From positions 1,043,001 to 1,107,000 of the forward strand of contig NZ_JABCRE010000002.1 of assembly GCF_012972675.1 (NCBI RefSeq): DNA of 64,000 bases, given 5' to 3'. The stretch is from Pontixanthobacter rizhaonensis (GTDB taxonomy: Bacteria; Pseudomonadota; Alphaproteobacteria; Sphingomonadales; Sphingomonadaceae). A model generated the notes under the pieces. It searched no databases. It had not been told where the DNA came from and saw only the letters and a program-made list of their open reading frames with translations. This document shows, piece after piece, positions 25,161-34,196 of the stretch. Every line of letters starts with the position of its first letter. The first letter of the stretch is position 1. A program made the translations under genes and the position numbers.

Positions 25161-26180
25161 ATGAATTTCAAACCCATGCTAGCCGCGCTCGCGGCGATGA
25201 TCGTTATGTCGCCCGCGACGCCGGCCCAATCCCAAGACATGTCATTTGATGCCTATGTGCAGCTGATGTCCGCCAAGGCGCGTGCGCAAGGTGTTAGCGA
25301 GCGCACGATCACTCGTATGACCGCCGGATTGACGCCGAACCAGCGCGTGATCCAGCTGGATCAGGGGCAACCGGGCTCTCCAACCCGGACCGGTTATCCG
25401 GCGCTGGCACCCTATATCAACACGCATGTGAACCCGACCCGCATCCGGCGGGGGCGTGAAATGTTTGGATCGACTCGCGGGATCCATCCCCGTGTTGAAG
25501 AAAAATACGGCGTCCCCGCAGAGATATTGATGGCCATTTGGGGGCATGAGACCAATTACGGCGGCTATAAGGGCAATTTTGATTTGTCGCGCTCGCTCGC
25601 AACGCTGGCCTGGGAAGGGCGCCGCCGCAATCTGTTTGAGAGCGAATGGATCGCGTTACTCAAGGTTGCAGAAAAGGGATATTCCCGTTCGGAATTGGTC
25701 GGCAGTTGGGCTGGAGCTTTTGGAAACCCACAGTTTTTGCCGAGCGTATACCTCCGTCTCGCCACTGACGGGGACGGGGACGGCCGTGCTGACATCTTCA
25801 ACAACCGCGCTGACACGCTTGCCTCGATCGCCAGATACTTTCAGGATTCGGGCTGGCGTACCGGTCAGCCATGGGGCGTCCGGGCTTCTGTACCAAGCTC
25901 GCTTGATCGCGCCGCCATCGAAAATAAAGTCGTCTCGCCTGTGTGCCCTCGGGTTCATGAACGCCATAGCCAATGGAAAACCGTTGCAGAATGGCGCCAA
26001 TTGGGCGTTCGGCCGCAAAAATTCTTGGCTGATGATGTGCTGGCATCCTTCTTCCAACCCGACGGTCCTGGAAAACCTGCTTGGCTCTTAACCTCAAATT
26101 ATAGGGTTATCCTCGAATATAACTGCTCGAACTACTACGCTATGAGTGTGGGATTGCTTGCAGATGAGATTGTTAACTGA
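25161..26180 (+). CDS. Lytic murein transglycosylase, MltB (SLT_2) family
   Basis: Periplasmic enzyme cleaving the glycan strands of peptidoglycan, with formation of 1,6-anhydroMurNAc. 339 residues with a signal peptide (MLAALAAMIVMSPATPAQSQ). The catalytic Glu is Glu130 in IWGHETNYG, followed by the family segments LATLAWEGRRR, SWAGAFGNPQFLPSVYL and DGDGDGRADIFN. No lipobox is present, so it is soluble, unlike Escherichia coli MltB. Its 3' end overlaps the RlpA-like gene by 17 bp, starting a cell-wall operon with rlpA- and dacC-like genes. Confidence 0.92.
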   Translation: MNFKPMLAALAAMIVMSPATPAQSQDMSFDAYVQLMSAKARAQGVSERTITRMTAGLTPNQRVIQLDQGQPGSPTRTGYPALAPYINTHVNPTRIRRGREMFGSTRGIHPRVEEKYGVPAEILMAIWGHETNYGGYKGNFDLSRSLATLAWEGRRRNLFESEWIALLKVAEKGYSRSELVGSWAGAFGNPQFLPSVYLRLATDGDGDGRADIFNNRADTLASIARYFQDSGWRTGQPWGVRASVPSSLDRAAIENKVVSPVCPRVHERHSQWKTVAEWRQLGVRPQKFLADDVLASFFQPDGPGKPAWLLTSNYRVILEYNCSNYYAMSVGLLADEIVN

Positions 26181-27288
26181 CGTCCGTACCCGTTTCTTTG
26201 CCCTTGGCCTGACAGCCATGTTGGCGGCCTGTGGCCGTGGGGCAGACGACATTCCTAACTTCAGCAGCGCCGCGGAAGCGGCGCCGCAGACAGTCAGCTA
26301 TGGCCCCGAGGCAGATTATCCGGTTGTCATCGGGAAGCCCTATACCGTCGAGGGACAGCTTTTCACTCCGGCGGACAGGCTAAATTACGATGAAGTCGGG
26401 TATGCCGGTGCTGATCCCCAAGGTGGAACCGGGATAACGGCCTCTCATAAGACGCTCCCTCTACCAAGTTATGTCGAAGTTACTTCACTCGACACAGGCA
26501 AGACTGCGCTGGTTCGGGTCGAACGGCGTGGCCCCATGACTACCCAAAGACTGGTCGGACTTTCGGCCGGTGCGTTGTCACAGTTGGGAATCAGTGATGG
26601 CAGCCCCATTAGAATCCGCCGCGTTAATGCGCTTGAAACCGATCGTGCAAAGCTACGCCGCGGACAAGCGGCATCAGAGCGGATGGAAACACCAGCATCT
26701 TTGGTCGCCATTCTGAAGCGCAAGCTTCCTGAAAGCGGCTCAGTAAGCCTTGCGCAAGCCAATCCGCCTGCTGCTAGCGTAGCCGGCGCAATGCCCGCCA
26801 TGGCCAGCAGCAGTCGTGCAGTGCCAGAAAGCATAACGCCTGCTGCCGTCGCAGCCGCGAAGCCATCGACGGAGCTCCCGGCTGCAAATGCTGCGTCATT
26901 TGCTGATGCGTTTTCAAGAAACCGCGCGGCGGTAACGCAATATCCTTTGCCGCCCTTGTCTGGCGCAAGGCAAGCTGCCGCTCCTGTCCGGATGGCCCCT
27001 GCGGCCTCACCTAGAGCCGTACCAAGAGTGGCCCGCACCGCGCCGCCCGCTTCATCGGCCGTTACGAGCGGCGATATAGATGACGGTTTCGTTATCCAGG
27101 CAGCAGCGTTCTCTAGCAAAGCCAACGCAGAACGCGCTGCGAGTAAGATTGACGGATTTATTCAACAATCCGGGCGATATTACCGGGTTCGCAAAGGCCC
27201 GTTCGCCAATCGTGGACAGGCTGAAGCGGCACTCGCAAAGATACGCGCGGCCGGTTATAGAGACGCTCGCGTCTTTTCAGCAGGATAA
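26164..27288 (+). CDS. RlpA-like lipoprotein with SPOR domain, catalytic motif altered
   Basis: A 374-residue outer-membrane-type lipoprotein with signal and lipobox LAACG (Cys near residue 23). The double-psi beta-barrel of RlpA is recognisable (YTVEGQLFTPADRLNYDEVGYAG, TASHKTLPLPSYVEVTSLDTGK), then an Ala/Pro-rich linker, and a C-terminal SPOR domain (about 306-374, FVIQAAAFSSKANAERAASKI). The usual motif around the general Asp (NDRGP) reads VERRGP here, and the WYG..F.G..TANGE loop is missing. RlpA of Pseudomonas aeruginosa is a transglycosylase acting on denuded glycan; this protein may have lost that activity and only bind septal peptidoglycan. The start was placed at the ATG giving a proper lipoprotein signal. 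Confidence 0.82.
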   Translation: MRLLTDVRTRFFALGLTAMLAACGRGADDIPNFSSAAEAAPQTVSYGPEADYPVVIGKPYTVEGQLFTPADRLNYDEVGYAGADPQGGTGITASHKTLPLPSYVEVTSLDTGKTALVRVERRGPMTTQRLVGLSAGALSQLGISDGSPIRIRRVNALETDRAKLRRGQAASERMETPASLVAILKRKLPESGSVSLAQANPPAASVAGAMPAMASSSRAVPESITPAAVAAAKPSTELPAANAASFADAFSRNRAAVTQYPLPPLSGARQAAAPVRMAPAASPRAVPRVARTAPPASSAVTSGDIDDGFVIQAAAFSSKANAERAASKIDGFIQQSGRYYRVRKGPFANRGQAEAALAKIRAAGYRDARVFSAG

Positions 27289-27320
27289 TAGCCGGTTCCT
27301 GCCCGGCGGCAGGAGTGGTT

Positions 27321-28481
27321 TTGTACAGTTCACGGAAATTGCTGGCTAATGCCGTTGCTGTTATCGCGGGCTTTATCAGCGCGCCAACAGCGTTGGGCAC
27401 CAATATGCCAGACGTCAGCCAAACGGCGCCAATTGCGCTGTTGGTAGACGTTCAATCCGGGCAGACATTATTATCCCAAAACGCTGATAGACGCTTCATT
27501 CCGGCCTCTATCACCAAGGTGATGAGCGCATACGTTGCGTTTGAATTGCTAGCGGCAGGTAAACTCAGCCTCGATCAAGAATTTGCGATGAGCAATGAAG
27601 CGGCGGAAAGCTGGTACCGAACGGGTTCCACGATGTTTCTGGAACCGGGCGAACCCGTCCCGGTCGATCTGTTGCTCAAAGGCATATGCGCCGTGTCAGC
27701 AAATGATGGCAGCATAGTGCTGGCCGAAGGTGCTGCTGGGTCGGTGGAAGCTTGGGTTGCCATGATGAATGCAACTGCGCAGAAATTGGGTATGCGCAGC
27801 AGCCATTTCGCAACGCCAAACGGTTGGCCGGATGATGGGCAAACATTCACCACGGCGCGCGATCTTGAAAAACTGGCTAAAGCCATGATTACCTCTCACC
27901 CAGAATATTACGCCACGTATTTCGGCCAAGAAGGTTTGCGACATAACGGCTTTGCCCAAGCTAACCACGACCCGATATCCGGTATCATAGATGGCGCAGA
28001 TGGCATAAAAACTGGCTATACAAACCAGGCAGGTCACGGCTTTTTAGGCAGCGCGGCACGCGATGGAAGCCGGCTGATAATGGTATTGGGCGGAATTGAT
28101 ACCGAGCAGAGGCGAGCGACAATTGCCCGAGAATTCGTTGAATGGGGTTTTGCCGGTTTTGAACGGAGGAGGATGTACTCCACTGGCGATCAAGTTGCCA
28201 CGGCGAGAGTGCAAAATGCTGACCAGAGCTCCATCCCGCTCATTTCAGAACAACCTATCAATGTCGTAATGCCAACGGACTACACCGGCGACGTCACCCT
28301 GAATGTGATCTACGAAGGGCCTTTGAAGACACCTATTGCCCAAGGAGAAAAAGTCGCCGAGCTGGAGATATTGGTGGACGGATTACCTCCCGCACGTGTG
28401 CCATTAACTGCTGGTGAGACAATAAACAGGGCTGGAACGTTGCAGCGGATTTTCAACGCCTTTCAAAGTTGGATTAGCTGA
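27321..28481 (+). CDS. D-alanyl-D-alanine carboxypeptidase (penicillin-binding protein 5/6 type)
   Basis: Periplasmic low-molecular-weight PBP that trims the terminal D-Ala of peptidoglycan stem peptides. 386 residues with the three active-site motifs: S-x-x-K in PASITKVM (Ser63, Lys66), S-x-N in SANDGS, and KTG in DGIKTGYTNQAGHGF. A signal peptide precedes (LLANAVAVIAGFISAPTALG), and a C-terminal PBP5-type beta domain ends in an amphipathic anchor (RIFNAFQSWIS). I prefer the TTG at 27321, which has AGGAG five bases upstream; a GTG at 27315 is the alternative. It overlaps tmk at one base (TGATG). Confidence 0.9.
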   Translation: MYSSRKLLANAVAVIAGFISAPTALGTNMPDVSQTAPIALLVDVQSGQTLLSQNADRRFIPASITKVMSAYVAFELLAAGKLSLDQEFAMSNEAAESWYRTGSTMFLEPGEPVPVDLLLKGICAVSANDGSIVLAEGAAGSVEAWVAMMNATAQKLGMRSSHFATPNGWPDDGQTFTTARDLEKLAKAMITSHPEYYATYFGQEGLRHNGFAQANHDPISGIIDGADGIKTGYTNQAGHGFLGSAARDGSRLIMVLGGIDTEQRRATIAREFVEWGFAGFERRRMYSTGDQVATARVQNADQSSIPLISEQPINVVMPTDYTGDVTLNVIYEGPLKTPIAQGEKVAELEILVDGLPPARVPLTAGETINRAGTLQRIFNAFQSWIS

Positions 28482-29113
28482 TGCGAGGCAAGTTCATAGC
28501 GCTGGAGGGCGGCGAAGGAACCGGTAAATCCACGCAGGCTAGACTGCTGGCTGCGGCGTTGGAGAAAAATGGCATCCAGTGCATCGTCACCCGGGAACCC
28601 GGCGGTACTGACGGTGCCGAAGCTATCCGGTCCCTGTTGCTGTCACCGCCTGGCTCTGGCTGGGGCGCGAAGGCCGAGGCACTGTTGTTTGCGGCCGCGC
28701 GGTCCGATCATGTTGAAAAGCTTATCCGGCCCAACATTGAGCGGGGCGCATGGGTAATATGCGATCGTTATTTGGATTCAAGCCGGGCATATCAAGGTGG
28801 TGCGGGCGGGATCGGCGATGAAGCAATCATCAAACTCCATGCGATCGGGAGCGATGGAATGCTGCCCGATCTTACCCTGTTGATAGATGTTCCTGCAGAT
28901 CAAATTGCAGCCCGGCTGCAACAGCGGGACGGTGACGTTTCGGATGCCATTGGGGGTAGGGGAGTGGAATATCACTCTGCCGTGGCCCAGACATTCAAGA
29001 CCATCGCCTCTGCTGAAGCCAACCGGTTCGCCACAATTAACGGTGCCGGCACGCCGGAGGAAGTTCATCACGCGATCTTAGCTGTCGTCCAGCAAAATTT
29101 GGGCGGAAAATAG
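28481..29113 (+). CDS. tmk: Thymidylate kinase
   Basis: Phosphorylates dTMP to dTDP for DNA synthesis, in the cytoplasm; 210 residues, normal size. P-loop EGGEGTGKSTQ (about residues 9-19), the DRY motif in CDRYLDSSRAYQGG, the nucleoside segment VTREPGGTDGAE, and lid region LQQRDGDVSDA. Its ATG overlaps the dacC-like stop, and its TAG stop overlaps the GTG of holB. This tmk-holB pair is a common bacterial arrangement. Confidence 0.96.
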   Translation: MRGKFIALEGGEGTGKSTQARLLAAALEKNGIQCIVTREPGGTDGAEAIRSLLLSPPGSGWGAKAEALLFAAARSDHVEKLIRPNIERGAWVICDRYLDSSRAYQGGAGGIGDEAIIKLHAIGSDGMLPDLTLLIDVPADQIAARLQQRDGDVSDAIGGRGVEYHSAVAQTFKTIASAEANRFATINGAGTPEEVHHAILAVVQQNLGGK

Positions 29114-30075
29114 TGGAACTAATCGGTCATCAGGAGCCATGGCGCCACTGGCACGATGCGATGTCAGGGGAGCGCATGCATCACGCGTGGATGCTGGCTG
29201 GCAAGCGCGGCATCGGGAAAATGCACTTTGCAGTTGAAGCGGCCCGGGCGTTAGTGTCGGACGGTGGTGTCTCCATGCCAGAGGGGAACCATCCCGATAT
29301 TCTCACTCTTGAGCGTTTGCCGAAAGACGACAAAGAAGAGAAAAAGCGTGACGAAGGGAAACCCTTTGAAACCAAGCGCAACATCTCGGTCGCCCAAATC
29401 CGCGCGATGCAGAAACGGTTGACCACCAGGCCGACGCTCGGTTCAAAGCGGGCGATAATCATCGATCCGTCGGATGATCTGGAGAAAAGCGCCTCAAACG
29501 CTTTGCTCAAAAGCCTCGAAGAACCGCCGATTGGCACATTTTTTCTATTGGTTGCGCATCGCCCGTCACGCTTACTGCCTACCATTCGTTCGCGGTGCCG
29601 TATCATGAGGTTCCCCGATGTTCCCGACAGCGAAATGGATGCGCTGCTGAGCCGCGAGGCACCCGAGGTTGATCATAATACAAGACAAGCAGCGATTATG
29701 GCCGCAGCGGGATCTCCAGGCGTTGCGCTGGAGTTTGTCGAACGTGATCTCGGGCGTCTCTATTCTGTGATGCGGCAGATTGTTGCAGAGGGCGATGACG
29801 GCTTCGTGCTAAGAGGGCAATTGACGGACGCGCTCGGTGCACGGCCAAGCAGGGACAAATTGCTCGCCTCAATCGATCTTGCGCGGTCAGTATTGGCGAG
29901 CGGGATCAGAACCGCATCACCGGTCCAATATCCAGCAATTGTCGCTGCGCATGCAGAATTGGTGACCCTGTCTAGCCAAGCGCCAACTTACAATTTCGAT
30001 TCCGGATTACTTATTGCAGAAATCGGGAGCTTGCTTGCATCTGCCGCCGGACCTAGGGACCGCGCCCATGTCTAA
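29113..30075 (+). CDS. holB: DNA polymerase III subunit delta'
   Basis: Clamp-loader AAA+ subunit; 320 residues. The ATPase core is recognisable by LAGKRGIGKMHFA (a degenerate P-loop, as expected for delta'), IIDPSDDLEKSASNALLKSLEEPP (the SNALLKxLEEPP family signature) and TIRSRCRIMRF (the SRC motif). The zinc finger cysteines are not evident. GTG start overlapping the tmk stop; its last eight bases overlap metG. The call rests on the SNALLK and SRC motifs and the tmk neighbour. Confidence 0.93.
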   Translation: MELIGHQEPWRHWHDAMSGERMHHAWMLAGKRGIGKMHFAVEAARALVSDGGVSMPEGNHPDILTLERLPKDDKEEKKRDEGKPFETKRNISVAQIRAMQKRLTTRPTLGSKRAIIIDPSDDLEKSASNALLKSLEEPPIGTFFLLVAHRPSRLLPTIRSRCRIMRFPDVPDSEMDALLSREAPEVDHNTRQAAIMAAAGSPGVALEFVERDLGRLYSVMRQIVAEGDDGFVLRGQLTDALGARPSRDKLLASIDLARSVLASGIRTASPVQYPAIVAAHAELVTLSSQAPTYNFDSGLLIAEIGSLLASAAGPRDRAHV

Positions 30076-31630
30076 ACCATACTATATTACAACCGCTATC
30101 AGCTATCCCAACGGGAAGCCCCATATCGGCCACGCATATGAGGCCATCGCTGCTGACGTAATCGCGCGGTTCCAGCGCGCCCAAGGCCGCATTGTTCGCT
30201 TCCAAACCGGAACTGATGAGCATGGCCTCAAAATGGCACGCAAAGCAGAGGAACAGGGCAAAACAGCGCGCGAACTCGCAGACGAAATGTCCGGTTATTT
30301 TCAACAGATGTGTTCCGCTCTGAACGTCAGCCATGACCGGTTTATCCGCACGGTGGAGGATGATCATCACCGCGCCAGCCAAGCGATTTGGCAAGCGATG
30401 GAAGCTAATGATGATCTATATCTCGATAGATATGAGGGATGGTACTCTGTCCGAGACGAAGCCTATTATGACGAGAAAGAGCTGACCGAGGGAGAGGGGG
30501 GAGAGAAGCTTTCACCCCAAGGAACTCCGGTTGAGTGGACCGTCGAGGAAAGCTGGTTTTTCCGGTTATCCAAATATCAAGACGCCTTGCTCGATCTCTA
30601 CCAGAATACACCAGAGTTCCTCCAACCTGACAGTCGCCGGAACGAGATGATCGCGTTCGTTTCGGGCGGATTAAAAGATCTGTCAGTGTCGCGAACCAGC
30701 TTTGACTGGGGCGTTAAAGTGCCCAGAAGCGATAGCCACGTCATGTATGTGTGGGTAGATGCGCTGACAAACTATCTCACCGGCCTCGGCTATCCTGATA
30801 TGGCTGGCGATATGGAAACGTTCTGGCCAGCGGATTTACACTTAATCGGCAAAGACATTGTACGGTTCCATACCGTGTATTGGCCCGCGTTCTTGATGAG
30901 CGCGAAGCTCCCCTTGCCTAAACAGGTCTTCGGTCATGGTTTCTTGCTTAACCGCGGGCAAAAGGAGTCCAAATCACTCGGAAATGTGACGGATCCCATC
31001 GCCTTGGCGGAGGCATATGGTGTAGACGAAGTCCGATATTTCTTGATGCGGGAAGTCGCGTTCGGGCAAGACGGAAGCTATTCAGCAGAAGCCATCGTGA
31101 ACCGTTGCAACGCGGAATTGGCCAATAGCTTTGGCAATCTGGCGCAGCGTACTTTGTCGATGATTTTCAAAAATATGGACGGCGCGCTCGATTTCAAATG
31201 CGAAGCAAATCCCGCCGATGCTGCACTTGCTGCGACGGTGACAGATGGCTGTGACGCGCTGCAAAAGAGCTTTGAGAACCTTGCCTTCAGCGATGGGTTG
31301 GACGCCTGGATGAAGGCTGTCTTTGCTTGCAATCAATATGTCGATGAACAGGCACCTTGGACGTTGCGCAAAACAGATCCAGAGCGGATGAAAGCGGTCT
31401 TGATGACGCTGTTCAAACAGGTACGGGCACTGGCAATCGCAGTGCGTCCCGTTGTCCCCACGGCCGCAGACAAACTGCTCGAACAGTTAGGTATCGCCCC
31501 TGATGCGAGGGTCTATGCAGACTTGGCTGACGAGCAATGGCTGGCGAAACTTGAAGAAACAGGTTTTGTAGTAGAGAAACCTACCGGGGTATTTCCAAGA
31601 TTGGACCTGCCTGAAACGGAAGCCGCATAA
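30068..31630 (+). CDS. metG: Methionyl-tRNA synthetase
   Basis: Class I aminoacyl-tRNA synthetase charging tRNA-Met; 520 residues. HIGH-type motif HIGHAYEA near residue 18 and a KMSKS-type motif KESKSLGN (KxSKS with Glu in the second place). The zinc-knuckle CxxC pairs of larger MetRS are absent from the connective peptide (YDEKELTEGEGGEKLSPQG), and no C-terminal dimerisation/tRNA-binding domain is present, as in the compact alphaproteobacterial form. The ATG overlaps the holB end by eight bases, and the TAA stop overlaps the tatD-like ATG. Confidence 0.96.
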   Translation: MSKPYYITTAISYPNGKPHIGHAYEAIAADVIARFQRAQGRIVRFQTGTDEHGLKMARKAEEQGKTARELADEMSGYFQQMCSALNVSHDRFIRTVEDDHHRASQAIWQAMEANDDLYLDRYEGWYSVRDEAYYDEKELTEGEGGEKLSPQGTPVEWTVEESWFFRLSKYQDALLDLYQNTPEFLQPDSRRNEMIAFVSGGLKDLSVSRTSFDWGVKVPRSDSHVMYVWVDALTNYLTGLGYPDMAGDMETFWPADLHLIGKDIVRFHTVYWPAFLMSAKLPLPKQVFGHGFLLNRGQKESKSLGNVTDPIALAEAYGVDEVRYFLMREVAFGQDGSYSAEAIVNRCNAELANSFGNLAQRTLSMIFKNMDGALDFKCEANPADAALAATVTDGCDALQKSFENLAFSDGLDAWMKAVFACNQYVDEQAPWTLRKTDPERMKAVLMTLFKQVRALAIAVRPVVPTAADKLLEQLGIAPDARVYADLADEQWLAKLEETGFVVEKPTGVFPRLDLPETEAA

Positions 31631-32409
31631 TGTTGATCGATAGCCACTGTCACTTGGAATATAAGGGCCTGATTGAAGAGCAAGGCGCCGTGTTGGACAG
31701 AGCCCGTGCCGCAGGAATTCAGGGTTTCCTCAATATTTCCACTAAACAAAGCGAGTGGGACCAAGTCGTTGCGACGGCCGCTCGCGAGAATGATGTTTGG
31801 GCGAGTGTGGGTATCCATCCTCACGAGGCGGATCAACATGCCGATTTAGACATCGACGCATTGCGGCGGGCCACACAGCACCCCAAAGTCATCGCAATCG
31901 GCGAAACCGGCCTGGATTACTACTATGACAAGTCAGACCGTTCAGTGCAGCAAAGGCTGTTTCGGTCTCATATAAAAGTGGCGCGTGAAACAGGTTTGCC
32001 CGTGATTATTCACACGCGCGATGCAGAGGACGACACCGCCGCTATTCTTGAAGATGAGCTGGGGAAGGGCGCTTTTCCCGCTCTCATCCATTGTTTTACC
32101 GCCTCTTCCGAGTTTGGAAAAAAGGTTTTGGATTTAGGTCTGACGATCTCTCTATCCGGTATAGTCACCTTTAAGAATGCCAAGGAACTGCAAGAAATAG
32201 CAGCGGAACTTCCGCAAGATCGGATTCTGGTAGAAACAGACAGTCCGTTCCTTGCGCCGGTGCCGCACCGCGGAAAGACTTGCGAGCCTGCCTTTGTGCA
32301 AAACACTGCTCAGTTCATCGCTGATTTGCGAGGAACAACGATGGAGGAGCTTGCTGAAACAACAACAGAGAACTTCTTCAAACTGTTCTCAAAGGCAGCT
32401 GCCGCGTGA
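31630..32409 (+). CDS. TatD-family metal-dependent hydrolase
   Basis: A 259-residue metallo-hydrolase of the TIM-barrel amidohydrolase fold, related to TatD/YcfH DNases. Metal ligands are visible: HxH in DSHCHLE, Glu in AIGETGLDYYYD, His in VIIHTRDAEDD, His in LIHCFTAS, and Asp in VETDSPFLAPVPHRG. TatD-type proteins have 3'-5' exonuclease activity in vitro; the physiological role here is not known. The pairing with metG is common. It overlaps the next gene by four bases (GTGA). Confidence 0.92.
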   Translation: MLIDSHCHLEYKGLIEEQGAVLDRARAAGIQGFLNISTKQSEWDQVVATAARENDVWASVGIHPHEADQHADLDIDALRRATQHPKVIAIGETGLDYYYDKSDRSVQQRLFRSHIKVARETGLPVIIHTRDAEDDTAAILEDELGKGAFPALIHCFTASSEFGKKVLDLGLTISLSGIVTFKNAKELQEIAAELPQDRILVETDSPFLAPVPHRGKTCEPAFVQNTAQFIADLRGTTMEELAETTTENFFKLFSKAAAA

Positions 32410-33173
32410 AGCTGATCGTCCTAGGCTCTGGAACATCAACCGGTGTTCCGCGAATTGGCAATGATTGGGGTGAATGCGACCCCAACGAACCGAAAAACCG
32501 GCGGACCCGGGTGTCTGTGATCGTTGAAAGCAATGCCGGTCAAAGGCTGCTGGTCGACACTTCGACTGATCTACGCCAGCAGTTTCTTGCCAATAATATT
32601 GACACCATTGATGGGGTTTTCTGGACCCATGATCATGCGGACCATTGCCACGGTATTGATGATCTGCGGGTGCTGCGATTTGATCGGAAAGGGCCCATTC
32701 CCGGCTTCGGATCGACCGAAACTGTGCGCCGTTTGCGGCAACGTTTTGATTATATTTTTGCTGGCCAGCATGGCTACCCGACAATTTGCAGTATCGATAC
32801 GCTGGACCGGGTGCGGATGTGTGCCGGGTTTGGCGTAGAATGGTGCCAGATGCCGCATGGCCCAACCGAAAGTACCGCTTTCCGGTTTGATGCTGACGGT
32901 AAATCAATCGTTTACGCGACAGACTTCAGCGATGTGACCGATGAAATGGTTGATATGATGCGCGGAACGGACATCCTCGTTTCAGACTGTTTGAAGCGGA
33001 AAAAGCATCCAACGCATGCCAATCTGGAGATGGCACTCGATCTGGCCAAACGGACGGGTGCGAAACAGACCGTTTTGAGCCATTTGGACAAGACTATGGA
33101 TTATGCGAGCGTAGCCGCCGAAGTGCCGGCAAATGTCCATGTCGGCTATGATGGATTGGAATTGATTGCATGA
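32406..33173 (+). CDS. MBL-fold metallo-hydrolase, PhnP-like
   Basis: A 255-residue metallo-beta-lactamase-fold phosphodiesterase/hydrolase. The metal motif is THDHADHCHG (HxHxDH) with a further Asp in YATDFSDV and a late His in LSHLDKTMD. The N-terminus VLGSGTSTGVPRIGNDWGECDP is typical of the PhnP subgroup, which includes cyclic phosphodiesterases. No phosphonate (phn) genes are nearby, so a housekeeping role is more likely than phosphonate use. GTG start overlapping the tatD-like stop; ATGA overlap with the small downstream gene. Confidence 0.88.
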   Translation: MKLIVLGSGTSTGVPRIGNDWGECDPNEPKNRRTRVSVIVESNAGQRLLVDTSTDLRQQFLANNIDTIDGVFWTHDHADHCHGIDDLRVLRFDRKGPIPGFGSTETVRRLRQRFDYIFAGQHGYPTICSIDTLDRVRMCAGFGVEWCQMPHGPTESTAFRFDADGKSIVYATDFSDVTDEMVDMMRGTDILVSDCLKRKKHPTHANLEMALDLAKRTGAKQTVLSHLDKTMDYASVAAEVPANVHVGYDGLELIA

Positions 33174-33337
33174 ACCAGTTTGACGGCTTGAACATTGCAT
33201 ATCTGATCGGATGCCTGATCTTGGTCGGCAGCGCGCTCGCTGCATACAAGCTGAGTTGGAAACGCAGCATCCTGTATCTGTTGATGTGGGGATCAATATT
33301 CGCCGTCGTTACGTTAATTATCAACGCGGTACGGTAG
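33170..33337 (+). CDS. 55-residue predicted membrane protein
   Basis: A small gene whose ATG overlaps the MBL stop (ATGA), so it is likely translated by coupling as the last gene of the operon. The product has two hydrophobic helices separated by a basic loop: NIAYLIGCLILVGSALAAY, then KLSWKR, then SILYLLMWGSIFAVVTLII. It resembles the short N-terminal membrane leader that precedes retropepsin-like aspartic proteases in some Alphaproteobacteria, but no protease part is here, and that comparison is inference. The function is unknown. Confidence 0.65.
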   Translation: MNQFDGLNIAYLIGCLILVGSALAAYKLSWKRSILYLLMWGSIFAVVTLIINAVR

Positions 33338-33416
33338 TGATAAACTTCACCCCGCGCCTCACTCACCCATCGCTTACTTAACATAATATATATTATCATT
33401 CTAAGGTGTCCGTGGA

Positions 33417-34181
33417 ATGACCACACAGATTTCCCGCCTACTCTCCATCATGACAACACTTCGCGACCCTAAGAATGGCTGCGAATGGGATCGTGCGCAG
33501 AATTTCCAGTCCATCGCACCGTATACGATCGAAGAAGCGTACGAAGTTTCGGATGCAATCGACCGCGGCGACATGGCGGATCTTCATGAGGAATTGGGTG
33601 ACTTACTGTTCCAAGTCGTTTTCCATTCACAAATGGCCAAGGAGGCCGGCGATTTCTCCTTCGAAGACGTGGCCAAGGCCATATCGGATAAAATGGAAGC
33701 GCGGCATCCGCATATTTTTGGCGACGAAGACGGGCAGATGGGCGAAGCCCGTTGGGAAACACTGAAAGAGGCTGAACGCACACAGAAAGGTGCAGAAAGC
33801 GCGATGGACGGGGTCGCAACCACCCTTCCGGCCTTGCTGCGCGCGGAAAAGCTCCAAAAACGTGCTGCACGGACTGGATTTGATTGGCCTGATGTCGATG
33901 GCCCCGCCGCAAAAGTTCATGAAGAGATGGCGGAACTGTCTGAAGCCGATCAAGGACACCGTGCGGAAGAAGCAGGTGATTTACTGTTCGCTGCAGTCAA
34001 TTTGGTAAGAGCGTATGGAATTGCCCCAGAAACCGCTCTCAAAAATGCCAACCTCAAATTTGAACGCCGGTTTCGCGGGATGGAAGCCAAAGCAGAAGGG
34101 AATTTCTCCGACCTATCATTAGACGAACAGGAAGCTCTTTGGTCTGCTGTAAAAGCCGGTGAAGCTTCGGGCGAAAGCTAA
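33417..34181 (+). CDS. mazG: Nucleoside triphosphate pyrophosphohydrolase MazG
   Basis: All-alpha NTP pyrophosphatase that hydrolyses (d)NTPs to NMP and PPi, cleaning the pool and, in some bacteria, lowering ppGpp. 254 residues with two MazG repeats: the first has the metal motif EEAYEVSDAIDRGDMADLHEELGDLLFQ (ExxE...ExxD), the second EEMAELSEADQGHRAEEAGDLLFAA. This is the full two-domain form. The 79 bp gap upstream contains an AT-rich stretch (ATAATATATATTAT, 33383-33396) suitable for its own promoter. Convergent with hflX, 15 bp apart. Confidence 0.95.
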   Translation: MTTQISRLLSIMTTLRDPKNGCEWDRAQNFQSIAPYTIEEAYEVSDAIDRGDMADLHEELGDLLFQVVFHSQMAKEAGDFSFEDVAKAISDKMEARHPHIFGDEDGQMGEARWETLKEAERTQKGAESAMDGVATTLPALLRAEKLQKRAARTGFDWPDVDGPAAKVHEEMAELSEADQGHRAEEAGDLLFAAVNLVRAYGIAPETALKNANLKFERRFRGMEAKAEGNFSDLSLDEQEALWSAVKAGEASGES

Positions 34182-34196
34182 ATAGCGCCAATATAC

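Noticed and set aside
26469-27125. Antisense open frame over the RlpA-like gene
   Set aside because: Composition mirrors the Ala/Pro-rich linker of the RlpA-like protein; no neighbour or motif supports it.
33383-33396. Palindrome ATAATATATATTAT before mazG
   Set aside because: Pure A/T symmetry of a likely promoter; not evidence for a regulator site.
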